Origin: Rhodobiaceae bacterium UBA7378
GTDB taxonomy: Bacteria; Pseudomonadota; Alphaproteobacteria; RS24
Direction: 5' to 3'
DNA length: 18,011 bases
NCBI GenBank assembly: GCA_002469805.1
Contig: DKNW01000089.1
Span: 1-18,011, forward strand
Part shown: positions 1-8,483 of the stretch, piece after piece
Layout of the letters: each line of letters begins with the position of its first letter
Numbering within the stretch: the first letter of the stretch is position 1
Made by a program: the position numbers and the translations under genes
The notes under the pieces: model-generated
The model's input: the letters and a program-made list of their open reading frames with translations, nothing else
Database searches by the model: none
Told to the model about the DNA's origin: nothing

Positions 1-1
1 T

Positions 2-394
2 AAGATAGATCGCACGCCCAACACGATGAACGCCCACCGGTTGATCCGCTGGGCCGCAAGCACGGGCAATCAACACCAGGTCGCGGAAACGCTATTTTGC
101 AGATATTTTGAGGCTGGCGAAGACATTGGCGATATTTCGGTTTTGCTCGACGTAGCCCGCCAATCGGGTATGGATACGAACCTTGTTGGTCGGTTATTTG
201 AAAGCGATGCAGATATCCAGCAAACCCGCGATGACGATGCTGCCGCGCGTGACCTTGGCGTGGCGGGTGTGCCAGCGTTTCTTGCAGGAGGTAAATTTTT
301 ACTCCTAGGTGCGCAGGACAGCGACCACTTGCTGCGGTTCTTTAAAAAGGCGAATGAGAAGCTAACGGCGCAAGCCGCAGCCGATGCTGGCTAA
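2..394 (+). CDS. DsbA family oxidoreductase, FrnE/2-hydroxychromene-2-carboxylate isomerase-like (3' part only)
   Basis: This is the C-terminal 130 residues of a thioredoxin-fold DsbA/FrnE-type protein; the gene begins left of the window. The reading frame is open from base 2, and the residues before the first ATG (at 26) already look like the family (…NTMNAHRLIRWA…, compare the usual N-T-x-x-A-H-R-L in FrnE proteins), so that ATG is internal. The helical insertion is followed by G-V-A-G-V-P-A-F near residues 85-92, the cis-proline loop that packs against the active site in this fold, and then a G-A-Q-D segment as in other FrnE proteins. The CxxC or equivalent active site would lie upstream and cannot be seen. 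Family members are cytoplasmic disulfide oxidoreductases or glutathione-dependent isomerases, and the substrate cannot be inferred. It converges on mfd across a 24-nt gap. Confidence 0.85.
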   Translation, partial: KIDRTPNTMNAHRLIRWAASTGNQHQVAETLFCRYFEAGEDIGDISVLLDVARQSGMDTNLVGRLFESDADIQQTRDDDAAARDLGVAGVPAFLAGGKFLLLGAQDSDHLLRFFKKANEKLTAQAAADAG

Positions 395-418
395 ATAATC
401 TTTTTTATGGCTTTTTAG
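395..418. terminator. weak candidate terminator between convergent genes
   Basis: The 24-nt gap between the FrnE-like gene and mfd is AT-rich with two T runs on the plus strand (TTTTTT then TTTTT). A short AGCC/GGCT stem lies at the very end of the FrnE-like gene, about 8 nt before the first T run. The stem is only 4 bp, so this is a weak call. Confidence 0.2.
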
Positions 419-3400
419 TTAGGGTTTCTGGACCTGCTCAGCTTGCGGTTGGGCCAAGTCGGCTAGAGCTTTTGATATTTGCCGAATATGCGCGAGGCGG
501 GCTTCTGCTCCGTCGCTTTTCATACGAAATACAAGGCTTTGGTCCGGTCTCAACTTCACTTGATCTTGGTTCTCAGACACAAAGGCCAATAGTCCATCGA
601 CATTGGCAAAGGTTCGATCCTTGAAAAATACGGCGGCACCTTTGGGTCCGGCGTCGATCCTTTCAACGCCGGCGCGCAAACAGTCGCCCTTGATAACCAT
701 AATATCAAGCAGGTGTTTTACTTCCGGTGGCAGTGACCCGAAGCGATCGACAAGTTCAACCGCAAAACTGTCAACCTCGGCGCGGTCACTCAAATCAGCA
801 AGACGCCGATATAGCCCCATACGCAAATCTAGTTCAGGCACATAATCTTCCGGTATAAGCACTGAGATGCCCGCATTAATTTGTGGCGACCAGCTGCGAT
901 CGGTTTCAACGCCGCGTTGGTTTGCGACAGCTTCCTCCAGCATGGATTGGTACAGTTCGAAACCAACCTCCTTGATGTGACCCGATTGTTCCTCGCCAAC
1001 CAGATTGCCCGCGCCGCGTAAATCTAGGTCATAGCTGGCAAGGTTAAACCCGGCACCCAGACTATCGAGCGATTGCATAACTTTAAGTCTTTTTTCCGCT
1101 GCCTCAGTTAACCCTTTGTTTTCACTGTAGGTTAAGTATGCGTAAGCACGGGTTTTTGAACGTCCAACACGCCCGCGCATCTGGTAAAGTTGCGCCAGAC
1201 CGAACATATCTGCCCGGTGAATGATGATGGTGTTGACTGACGGAATGTCGAGCCCACTCTCGATGATCGACGTCGAGACCAACACATCATACTCGGCTTG
1301 GTAAAACGCTGTCATCCGATCTTCCAAATCGCCGCCGGACATCTGGCCATGAGCCGTGATAAAGCGCACCTCCGGTACGCTGTTGGTTAGAAATTCCGTG
1401 ATCTCCGCAATATCGGAAATGCGGGGAACGACAATGAAACTTTGACCTGTACGGTATTTTTCGCGCAACAGAGCTTCGCGCAGGCTGACTGCATCAAATG
1501 GGCTCACATACGTTCGCACCGCAAGACGATCAACCGGCGGCGTGGCGATAATCGATAAATCGCGGACCCCCGTCATTGCCATTTGCAAGGTGCGCGGAAT
1601 TGGCGTCGCCGTAAGCGTGAGTACGTGAACCTCATGTCGCAGATTTTTCAGACGTTCTTTATGGGCGACACCAAAATGCTGCTCCTCGTCGACAACCACA
1701 AGACCAAGCCGGTTGAATGAAATGCTCGTCGACAATAACGCGTGCGTGCCGATCACAATATCGACGTGACCTTTTGCTAACTCTTCGCGGGTTAAATTTG
1801 CGTCCTTCGTGCTGACCAGTCGAGATAATTCGCGCACGACCACGGGCAGACCCTTAAAGCGTGCAGTGAATGTGCGCATGTGCTGGCGAGCCAGTAGCGT
1901 GGTTGGTGCAATAATGGCGACCTGTTTGCCGGAGATAGCGGCAATAAAAGCGGCCCGCAACGCCACTTCGGTTTTGCCAAAGCCGACATCGCCACAAACC
2001 AGGCGGTCCATTGGCTTGCCGCTGGATAGGTCATCAACCACCGCTTCAATAGCGTTGAGCTGGTCCTCGGTTTCCTCAAAGGCGAAGCGGGCACAAAACT
2101 CCTCATAAAGATTGTCGCCAACGAATAATTTTTCGCCTTCGCGCATCGCCCGCGCAGCGGCGGTTTTTATAAGTTCTTCTGCAATAAGGTTGAGCTTTTC
2201 TTTTAGTCGAGCCTTACGCATCTGCCAGGCAGAACCACCGATTTTATCAAGCGTCACGCTGATATCATCGCCGCCAAACCGACTTAGAAGCTCAATGTTT
2301 TCGACCGGAAGAAACAACCGTGAATCGCCGTGATAAACCAACTTCAAACAATCATGCGGCGCACCGTCAACGTCGATGGTCTGCAAACCGTCGAAACGTC
2401 CAATGCCGTGCTCGACATGCACCACATGGTCACCGACCGAGAGGCTGGCGGCCTCTGTGAGAAAATTATCAGCGCGTTTTTTGCGCTGACGCCGCACCAT
2501 GCGATCACCCAGAATATCTTGCTCGCTCACGACCGCGAGCGCATCCGTTTCAAAACCCTCCTCAAGGCCGAAATCCGAAATCGCACACACGCCCGAAGGC
2601 AGGCTGGCGACATCTGACCATGTTGAGGCGATACGAATATCAGTAGCGCCGTGTTCTTCCAGCACCGATTTCATACGGTCGCGGGCGCCGGCACTCCAAC
2701 ACACCAGCAGCACGCGCTTTTTCGCCGTGCGCAGCGCTGCAAGATGGGTCAGGAAACTGTCAAAGACATTGACCCCCTCCATGCCGCGTTCAGCAGCGAA
2801 GTTGCGCCCTATTCTGGCCCCAAGGTCGACGGCCTGCGCGTCAGGTAGCTTGTAGCCATCCAGTGATATCCAGGTGAACCTGTCACCGATTGCCTGCCAT
2901 ACATCATCCACGAGATATAATTTTTCCGGCGGCAAGGGCTTAATCTTGCTAGCACCCGATGATGGGTCGTCAAGAGCATCGCACCGCGCCTCGTAATAAT
3001 CTCTCACCTGGTCAGCCCGCTCTTGATACGCATTGCCTGATTGCGCGTCGGTGAAGTAAGCACAATCACCAAAATGATCAAACGCGGTTTCAAGCTTCTC
3101 ATAAAACAGCGGGAGCCAGTGTTCCATGCCTTGATAACGCGATCCGGCACTGATTGCCTCATAGAGGGGATCATTATCTGTTACTGCGCCAAACGCCGAA
3201 ACATAGCCGCGGCGAAAGCGCGAGACAGCATCACTATTGAGATGTATCTCCCCAGCAGGAAACAGAAAAACCTCGACGCGCTGTTCTTGACTGCGCTGGG
3301 TTTCCGGGTCGAAACTGCGAATAGATTCGAGCGTCTGGCCAAACATGTCGAGACGTACGGGCATCGCATCACCGGGCGGAAATAAATCGATAATGCCGCC

Positions 3401-3910
3401 GCGAACCGCAAAATCCCCCGGCTCCATCACTGTTGAACATCGGCTGTATCCATTAGCTGTCAAAAAGCCGACCAGCGCCTCAGTATCTAAGTCTTGACCT
3501 GGACGGGCATGAAACACGCGTGCGGCAACCAAATCGCGCGGCGGTACATATTGCATGACGGCCGACACAGTCGTGAGAACGAGATGTGGCGTGCCGGAAA
3601 GCGCAGGTAAACGCGCTAGCGTCGCCATGCGCGTTGCACTGGCCGTAGGCTGCGGCGACAGCCGGTCATAGGGAAGACAATCCCAAGCCGGAAACTCGAC
3701 GATCGGCATGTCCGGCGCAAAAAACGTCAGCGCGCGCGATAAGCTGGCTAGCGCACTGGCGTCGCGTGCAACATAGACGCACCGGTCTCCACCTAATCGG
3801 GCGAGATCTGAAATAATGAGGGCACGATAGCCTTCCGGCACACCACCGATTATGTGGCGGCCTTTTTGCGCAATCATGCGCGGCAGAAAATCCGGCATAG
3901 CTGATGTCAA
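419..3910 (-). CDS. mfd: transcription-repair coupling factor Mfd
   Basis: Mfd is the ATP-driven DNA translocase that removes RNA polymerase stalled at lesions and recruits UvrA for transcription-coupled nucleotide excision repair. At 1163 aa it is full length. An N-terminal UvrB-like part is followed by the RNA polymerase-interacting domain (about residues 490-548: G-D-x-V-V-H-x-E-H-G-I-G-R-F, then H-G-D-S-R-L-F-L-P). The superfamily 2 helicase core has Walker A GDVGFGKT at 640-647, DEEQ at 741-744, TATP at 767-770 and QMRGRVGR at 910-917. A C-terminal TRCF domain completes the protein. The start is a TTG at 3910, with GTAGGG seven bases upstream; an ATG four codons downstream (3898) is the alternative but has no such ribosome binding site. 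It lies 17 nt after sdhE on the same strand, so co-transcription from the sdhE promoter is likely. Confidence 0.97.
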   Translation of the reverse strand: MTSAMPDFLPRMIAQKGRHIIGGVPEGYRALIISDLARLGGDRCVYVARDASALASLSRALTFFAPDMPIVEFPAWDCLPYDRLSPQPTASATRMATLARLPALSGTPHLVLTTVSAVMQYVPPRDLVAARVFHARPGQDLDTEALVGFLTANGYSRCSTVMEPGDFAVRGGIIDLFPPGDAMPVRLDMFGQTLESIRSFDPETQRSQEQRVEVFLFPAGEIHLNSDAVSRFRRGYVSAFGAVTDNDPLYEAISAGSRYQGMEHWLPLFYEKLETAFDHFGDCAYFTDAQSGNAYQERADQVRDYYEARCDALDDPSSGASKIKPLPPEKLYLVDDVWQAIGDRFTWISLDGYKLPDAQAVDLGARIGRNFAAERGMEGVNVFDSFLTHLAALRTAKKRVLLVCWSAGARDRMKSVLEEHGATDIRIASTWSDVASLPSGVCAISDFGLEEGFETDALAVVSEQDILGDRMVRRQRKKRADNFLTEAASLSVGDHVVHVEHGIGRFDGLQTIDVDGAPHDCLKLVYHGDSRLFLPVENIELLSRFGGDDISVTLDKIGGSAWQMRKARLKEKLNLIAEELIKTAAARAMREGEKLFVGDNLYEEFCARFAFEETEDQLNAIEAVVDDLSSGKPMDRLVCGDVGFGKTEVALRAAFIAAISGKQVAIIAPTTLLARQHMRTFTARFKGLPVVVRELSRLVSTKDANLTREELAKGHVDIVIGTHALLSTSISFNRLGLVVVDEEQHFGVAHKERLKNLRHEVHVLTLTATPIPRTLQMAMTGVRDLSIIATPPVDRLAVRTYVSPFDAVSLREALLREKYRTGQSFIVVPRISDIAEITEFLTNSVPEVRFITAHGQMSGGDLEDRMTAFYQAEYDVLVSTSIIESGLDIPSVNTIIIHRADMFGLAQLYQMRGRVGRSKTRAYAYLTYSENKGLTEAAEKRLKVMQSLDSLGAGFNLASYDLDLRGAGNLVGEEQSGHIKEVGFELYQSMLEEAVANQRGVETDRSWSPQINAGISVLIPEDYVPELDLRMGLYRRLADLSDRAEVDSFAVELVDRFGSLPPEVKHLLDIMVIKGDCLRAGVERIDAGPKGAAVFFKDRTFANVDGLLAFVSENQDQVKLRPDQSLVFRMKSDGAEARLAHIRQISKALADLAQPQAEQVQKP

Positions 3911-3927
3911 AAAACGGCCCTACCCAT

Positions 3928-4200
3928 TTACGCTGGCGGGTTCATGTGTTTAAGGCTCAATAGCGCGTCCAGTAATGGCGAGCGCACATCTTCCGGAACA
4001 GTTTCGCGTCCGGTCGCCCATGAAAATAGCTTGTCGTCCGGCAGCTCTAAAATGCGCTCGTAATCATCAAGTTCTGTATCCGAAAGTGTTTCCAGAACAG
4101 TTTCGGCAAACTTGCCAAAAACGATATCCATTTCGCGGATACCGCGATGGCGCGAACGGTAATCGAGCTTGCGAAGGCGTGCGTGTTTGGTTTCTGACAT
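3928..4200 (-). CDS. sdhE: succinate dehydrogenase assembly factor SdhE (FAD assembly factor, DUF339/CptB)
   Basis: A 90-aa protein of the SdhE/SDH5 family, small cytoplasmic proteins that promote covalent FAD attachment to the SdhA flavoprotein of succinate dehydrogenase. The characteristic S-R-H-R-G-I-R-E-M-D motif is at about residues 16-25, where the R-G-x-x-E core contacts the flavoprotein. The D-D-Y-E-R-I-L-E-L-P-D-D-K-L-F-S-W helix segment follows at 45-61. The frame stays open far upstream over the antisense of recG, but the ATG at 4200 is chosen because AAAAGGA lies 8-9 bases before it, the family motif begins at the expected distance, and a promoter sits just upstream. The sdhE-mfd order with divergent recG is familiar from other alphaproteobacteria. 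Confidence 0.95.
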   Translation of the reverse strand: MSETKHARLRKLDYRSRHRGIREMDIVFGKFAETVLETLSDTELDDYERILELPDDKLFSWATGRETVPEDVRSPLLDALLSLKHMNPPA

Positions 4201-4224
4201 GCGAGGAATCCTTTTATAAAATGG

Positions 4225-4253
4225 GTTATACTGCGTGTTGCGACGGCTGTCAT
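4225..4253 (-). promoter_or_regulatory. sigma70-type promoter for sdhE(-mfd)
   Basis: Read on the minus strand, the -35 element is ATGACA (4248-4253; 5 of 6 to TTGACA). A spacer of exactly 17 bp follows, then the -10 element TATAAC (4225-4230; 5 of 6 to TATAAT). The predicted transcript would start near 4218, giving a leader of about 18 nt that contains the sdhE ribosome binding site. This is a consensus match only; there is no expression evidence. Confidence 0.5.
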
Positions 4254-4283
4254 CGTCCGCACTGTCACAGGGGTGTGATTGAC

Positions 4284-4289
4284 AGGAGG
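4284..4289 (+). promoter_or_regulatory. perfect Shine-Dalgarno AGGAGG that fixes the recG start
   Basis: AGGAGG followed by five bases (CAAAA) and then ATC at 4295. This is the strongest ribosome binding site in the window, and it points to a start codon that is not ATG, GTG or TTG. An in-frame TGA at 4280-4282 closes the frame immediately upstream, so recG cannot start earlier. Confidence 0.75.
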
Positions 4290-4294
4290 CAAAA

Positions 4295-6376
4295 ATCCGA
4301 CCGGAAATACTCAACCCGATCTTTGCAGATGCGACTACCCTGCCCGGCATCGGTCCGAAACTCGGCCAGACGCTCGAAAAATTCACGGGCCGCAAGCTGG
4401 TTGACTTACTGTGGCACCTTCCGTCTGGATTGATCGATCGGCGGTATCGTCCGTCTCTTGCGGAAGTGGAAGATGGGCGCATCGCGACATTTGAGGTGGA
4501 AATCATCAAGCATATGCCGCCGCCGCGCCGGTCATTGCCTTACCGGGTATCGTGTCGCAATGAAACCGGCTTCCTTACATTGGTGTTTTTCCATGCCAAA
4601 GGCGACTGGCTCCGGCGTGCTCTACCCGAGGGAGAAAAGCGCATGATTTCCGGGCGTATTGACAGGTTTCGCGACCAGTTGCAAATGACCCATCCCGATC
4701 ATATGCTCGTGCGCGCTGCGTTTGAAGCACTTCCAACCATCGAGCCGGTATACCCGCTCACGGCTGGTATTGCGGCTAAAACGCTGATGAAGGCGGTTCA
4801 AGCCGGGCTTGGCGCCATTCCCGACCTGCCGGAATGGCAAAATAATGACTGGGTTAAGTCAAATAATTGGGTCAGTTGGCAAACCGCCATGCACATGGTG
4901 CACCAGCCTGAGACGGCAGATGGTCTGTCGCCCTTGCATCCGGCGCGGGCGAGATTGGCATATGATGAATTGCTCGCACACCAGCTGACACTCGCACTGG
5001 TGCGGCGACAGCGACGCCGGGCATCTGGGCGTAGTTTTCCGGCCGATGCAGGGCTACATGCACAATTAATTGGTATGCTTCCTTTTATGCTTACGGGTGC
5101 ACAAAGCGCGGCATTGACAGAGATTTCAGCCGATATGGAAAGTTCATCGCGCATGTTGCGCCTGCTGCAAGGTGATGTTGGCAGCGGTAAAACGATTGTC
5201 GCCCTACTCGCCATGCTTCAGGCGGTGGGCAATGGCGCGCAGGCCGTTCTCATGGCACCTACTGAGATATTGGCGCTGCAACACGCCGAGACGATTGCGC
5301 CATATCTCGAAGAGATGGGCATTGGGTGGGATGTTATTATTGGCCGCAATCAAGGGCAGCGGCGGCGCGATGCATTGGCCCGTTTGGCTGATGGCACGAC
5401 CCGCCTTGCTGTCGGAACGCATGCGCTGTTTCAATCTGATATCGAATTTCAAGATCTGGGTATGGCTGTGGTCGACGAACAACACCGTTTCGGTGTGCAG
5501 CAACGTATGGCCCTATCGGAAAAGGGCAATGGTGTGGACGTGCTGGTTATGACAGCGACGCCGATACCGCGCACGCTGACACTGACTGCCTATGGGGATA
5601 TGGATGTTTCGCGCATGATCGAGAAACCGCCTGGGCGCAAGCCGGTCGACACGCGTGTGATCGGGTTTGAAAAATATGACGACATCGTTGCGGGACTGGC
5701 GAATGTGCTGTCGCGCGACCAGCAAATATATTGGGTGTGCCCGTTGGTGAAGGAAAGCGATGTGTCGGATCTGGCAGCTGCTGAAGCCCGCCATGCAGCG
5801 CTGGCGGATGTCTATGGCGATCGCGTCGGGCTTGTTCATGGGCAGATGAAACCTGCCGAGAAAGATGCCGTCATGGAAAAATTCCAGCGCGGCGCGCTTT
5901 CTATCCTTGTAGCGACCACGGTTATCGAGGTTGGCGTGAACGTGCCTGCAGCGACGGCCATGATTATCGAACACGCTGAACGCTTTGGATTGGCACAATT
6001 GCACCAATTGCGTGGTCGCGTGGGCCGTGGTGCTGATAAATCAAGTTGTGTTTTATTATATCACGGGCGTTTAGGAGAAATAGCTAAACAACGACTTGAG
6101 ATAATGCGCCAAACTGACGACGGTTTTCTGATTTCGGAGGAAGATCTACGGTTGCGCGGTGCAGGAGAAGTGCTGGGAACCCGACAAAGCGGCCTGCCGA
6201 ACTTCCGTCTCGCAGATTTAGAAGTTCATGCAGAACTTTTACCAGTGGTGCATGATGATGTTAATCTATTACTTGAAATGGATCCGACGCTTGTAAGTGG
6301 GCGGGGTAACGCAATAAGAACTTTGCTATATTTATTTCAGCGTGATGCGGCAATTCGGTATCTTTCTTCAGGATGA
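4295..6376 (+). CDS. recG: ATP-dependent DNA helicase RecG, apparently initiated at ATC
   Basis: RecG is the superfamily 2 helicase that remodels stalled replication forks and Holliday junctions. From the ATC at 4295 it is 693 aa, the usual family length. The first residues (x-R-P-E-I-L-N-P-I-F-A, then L-P-G-I-G-P-K-L, then H-L-P-S-G-L-I-D-R-R) match typical alphaproteobacterial RecG N-termini, where position 1 is Met. The wedge/OB domain covers roughly residues 60-150, Walker A GDVGSGKT 293-300, DEQHRFG 394-400, TATP about 420 and QLRGRVGR 571-578. The only in-frame ATG/GTG/TTG near the front is a TTG at 4430, which would delete 45 conserved residues and has no ribosome binding site. The ATC is either a genuine rare start or an ATG-to-ATC change or base error. 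The gene is divergent from sdhE, and its 3' end overlaps the DUF502 gene by 9 bp. Confidence 0.95.
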   Translation: MRPEILNPIFADATTLPGIGPKLGQTLEKFTGRKLVDLLWHLPSGLIDRRYRPSLAEVEDGRIATFEVEIIKHMPPPRRSLPYRVSCRNETGFLTLVFFHAKGDWLRRALPEGEKRMISGRIDRFRDQLQMTHPDHMLVRAAFEALPTIEPVYPLTAGIAAKTLMKAVQAGLGAIPDLPEWQNNDWVKSNNWVSWQTAMHMVHQPETADGLSPLHPARARLAYDELLAHQLTLALVRRQRRRASGRSFPADAGLHAQLIGMLPFMLTGAQSAALTEISADMESSSRMLRLLQGDVGSGKTIVALLAMLQAVGNGAQAVLMAPTEILALQHAETIAPYLEEMGIGWDVIIGRNQGQRRRDALARLADGTTRLAVGTHALFQSDIEFQDLGMAVVDEQHRFGVQQRMALSEKGNGVDVLVMTATPIPRTLTLTAYGDMDVSRMIEKPPGRKPVDTRVIGFEKYDDIVAGLANVLSRDQQIYWVCPLVKESDVSDLAAAEARHAALADVYGDRVGLVHGQMKPAEKDAVMEKFQRGALSILVATTVIEVGVNVPAATAMIIEHAERFGLAQLHQLRGRVGRGADKSSCVLLYHGRLGEIAKQRLEIMRQTDDGFLISEEDLRLRGAGEVLGTRQSGLPNFRLADLEVHAELLPVVHDDVNLLLEMDPTLVSGRGNAIRTLLYLFQRDAAIRYLSSG

Positions 6377-7021
6377 AGTGTCTTCCTTGTCCGACATGCC
6401 CGCTGAGATAACCAAACGCGCGCCTTCTTCAACCGTCATATCAAGTATCTGAATTTCTGCCTTCGGCACGAATAAAAGGAACCCAGATGTCGGGTTTGGG
6501 GTAGTTGGCAAGAATACGCTGATCATCTCTTGACCCGTCGCTGCGTTGACCCGAACGTCTGCGGTTTTGGTCACGAAAGCGACAGCGAACAGCCCTTTGC
6601 GCGGATATTCAATGAGAGCCACTTGCGAGAACTGCCCGTCATCGCGCATCGCCGTTTGGAAAATCTGTTTAAGAGCCGTGTAGACGGTGCCGACGACCGG
6701 CATCTGTCGGATAATGCGATCGCTAAACGCGAGCAGCGCGCGGCCCAAGAAATTTGCGGTGAGCCCACCAATAATTGTTAGCGTTACGAGTGCCAGCACC
6801 AGACCAGTTCCCGGCAATTCGATTGGCAAATAGGATTCGGGTCGATATTGCATCGGGATCCACGGCTTGAACCAGCCATCCATGATCTCGACAAACCAGA
6901 GCACAAGATAAAAGGTGATAAAGATCGGCGCGGTGACAACCAGACCCGTGAGGAAATAGGTGCGCAGTATCGACAGGAGCGTACGGCGTGTTGGCGATTC
7001 TTCTTGCATTCTTATATACAT
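6368..7021 (-). CDS. DUF502 family inner-membrane protein
   Basis: A 217-aa protein of the DUF502 family, widespread in proteobacteria and without an assigned biochemical function. Two hydrophobic segments (about residues 22-45 and 71-95) should span the inner membrane. A conserved soluble part follows with R-Q-M-P-V-V-G-T-V-Y (105-114) and the family signature P-N-P-T-S-G-F-L-L-F-V-P (175-186). The start is uncertain: ATG at 7021 gives 217 aa, while a second ATG at 7009 removes four residues and fits the family just as well; neither has a strong ribosome binding site. It converges with and overlaps the last 9 bases of recG, and is divergent from the phosphotransferase gene with only about 30 bp between start codons, so the two promoters must be closely packed. 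Confidence 0.88.
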   Translation of the reverse strand: MYIRMQEESPTRRTLLSILRTYFLTGLVVTAPIFITFYLVLWFVEIMDGWFKPWIPMQYRPESYLPIELPGTGLVLALVTLTIIGGLTANFLGRALLAFSDRIIRQMPVVGTVYTALKQIFQTAMRDDGQFSQVALIEYPRKGLFAVAFVTKTADVRVNAATGQEMISVFLPTTPNPTSGFLLFVPKAEIQILDMTVEEGARLVISAGMSDKEDTSS

Positions 7022-7051
7022 GCCAGAATATCAAATAATAGGCAATTCGAC

Positions 7052-8044
7052 ATGACGACACCGGCCCCAATTTCTGACTTCGATCACGCACTGGACGCAG
7101 TATGCACCGCGCATCTTGGCGGCCCTTTAAAAAATTGTGCGCGACTTTCGGGTGGTGCTAGCCAAGAAAGTTACAGCTTTACATGTGCCGACGAGACCTT
7201 CGTTCTGCGTCGCCCTCCCGGTGGTATTGCGAAAACTTCTGGTAGTAATGCGCTGTCCATGACGGATGAAGCGCGCGCGCTGCAGTACGTGCACGCGGCA
7301 GGCGTGCGCGTACCTGAGGTTGTTTACATCTGCCAGCCTGATGACGGACTGGGCCCGGGATATGTGATGCGCTTCATTGCTGGGCAGACTATCGCACGTA
7401 AAATTTTGCGCGATGAGGCGTTTGCGCCCGTGCGTCCACAGCTGGCCGCGCAATGTGGTCAAATGCTGGCGCGGCTACACGCGCTAGACGAAACTCAAAT
7501 AGCTGGCCTGCCGCATTCAGATGCGCGCGGCGAACTGGAGAAATATACAAAAATTTTGCGTGATCATGGGCATCCTCATCCGGTTTTTGAATTGGCAATC
7601 AGATGGTTAGGGGACCGTGTGCCTGAAGCTACGACCACGCGCCTCGTACATGGCGATTTTCGGCTCGGCAATCTTATGGTGCGGCCGGAAGACGGTGTAG
7701 TCGCGCTTCTTGACTGGGAATTGGCCCATACGGGCGACCCGATGGAAGACCTTGGTTGGCCGTGTGTCCCCTCATGGCGGTTTGGCCAGCACCAAAACCC
7801 GGTTGGTGGATTTGGTCAGCGCGAAGAGTTTTATGCCACTTATGAAGCGGCGGGCGGCAGCGTAGACCGCGATGCTGTCAGGTTCTGGGAAATTTTAGGC
7901 ACGCTCAAATGGGGCATCATGTGCACGATGATGGCGACGGCGTTTATTTCCGGTACTGATAGAAGCGTCGAACGCGCCTCGATCGGGCGCCGTGCATCAG
8001 AAACCGAGATAGACTTATTACGTATGTTGGAGGGGCAAGACTGA
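7052..8044 (+). CDS. phosphotransferase family protein (APH / ACAD10-like kinase fold)
   Basis: A 330-aa aminoglycoside-phosphotransferase-fold protein. The Gly-rich loop region L-S-G-G-A-S-Q-E-S is at 32-40. The catalytic loop H-G-D-F-R-L-G-N is at 200-207 (Asp 202 as base, Asn 207 for metal) and the metal-binding D-W-E at 221-223, followed by G-D-P-M-E-D-L-G-W. This resembles the kinase-like domain of ACAD10 and of proteins encoded beside acyl-CoA dehydrogenases, which suggests phosphorylation of a small hydroxylated substrate such as a hydroxyacyl compound rather than antibiotic resistance. That substrate is inference. The frame is open further upstream to an ATG at 6848, but that part is antisense to the DUF502 gene and unlike the family, so the ATG at 7052 is chosen. 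It ends in TGATG, overlapping the next start by one base. Confidence 0.92.
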   Translation: MTTPAPISDFDHALDAVCTAHLGGPLKNCARLSGGASQESYSFTCADETFVLRRPPGGIAKTSGSNALSMTDEARALQYVHAAGVRVPEVVYICQPDDGLGPGYVMRFIAGQTIARKILRDEAFAPVRPQLAAQCGQMLARLHALDETQIAGLPHSDARGELEKYTKILRDHGHPHPVFELAIRWLGDRVPEATTTRLVHGDFRLGNLMVRPEDGVVALLDWELAHTGDPMEDLGWPCVPSWRFGQHQNPVGGFGQREEFYATYEAAGGSVDRDAVRFWEILGTLKWGIMCTMMATAFISGTDRSVERASIGRRASETEIDLLRMLEGQD

Positions 8045-8445
8045 TGCAGGACAAACCTGATATTGCCGATCTAATGCAGGCGGTTCACGATTTCATCACG
8101 CTAGAGGTCTCCCCTGCCCTAACCGGACATGCCGCTTTTTCGGCTCGCGTGGCAGGCAATGTTCTGGCGCTCATGCAGCGCGAGATCGATCTGGGCCCGC
8201 GCCACCGATCAGCGTCGATCGCACGCCTCGAAATTCTGCTGGGCACATCGGGCACGCTGGAAGAATTGAACCATGCGCTATGTGAAAAAATAGCCGACGG
8301 CACATTGGGACTTGATAATGATAACTTGATGGCGCATCTGAAACGCGCAACAATGGGAAAGCTTGCGATCGATCAACCTAATTATGCCGGATATAAAACC
8401 GCGCAAATGCATGGTTGGCCAGAAGAAGGCAATAACGAAAAATAA
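8044..8445 (+). CDS. DUF6285 family protein
   Basis: A 133-aa acidic cytoplasmic protein. It resembles the small proteins (annotated DUF6285) that typically follow APH-type phosphotransferases in proteobacteria and actinobacteria, often with an acyl-CoA dehydrogenase nearby. Recognisable features are an N-terminal helix with P-D-I-A-D-L-M-Q-A-V-x-x-F, a central R-V-A-G-N-V-L-A-L-M-Q-R-E, and the late I-D-Q-P-N-Y. It starts at the ATG of a TGATG overlap with the phosphotransferase, so translation is probably coupled and the two proteins probably work together. No catalytic motif is evident; an accessory or regulatory subunit is possible but unproven. Confidence 0.8.
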   Translation: MQDKPDIADLMQAVHDFITLEVSPALTGHAAFSARVAGNVLALMQREIDLGPRHRSASIARLEILLGTSGTLEELNHALCEKIADGTLGLDNDNLMAHLKRATMGKLAIDQPNYAGYKTAQMHGWPEEGNNEK

Positions 8446-8483
8446 ACACTTACGCCGCCATAACAATAAAAACGGAGCGAACA

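Noticed and set aside
4430..4432. TTG as the start of recG
   Set aside because: No ribosome binding site; it would remove 45 residues that match RecG N-termini, while AGGAGG and the family sequence point to 4295.
4201..4509. Upstream extension of the sdhE frame to 193 aa
   Set aside because: The extension is antisense to recG and unlike SdhE; ribosome binding site, promoter and family length all support the ATG at 4200.
6848..7051. Upstream extension of the phosphotransferase frame
   Set aside because: It overlaps the DUF502 gene in antisense and shows no family resemblance; the family sequence starts at the ATG at 7052.
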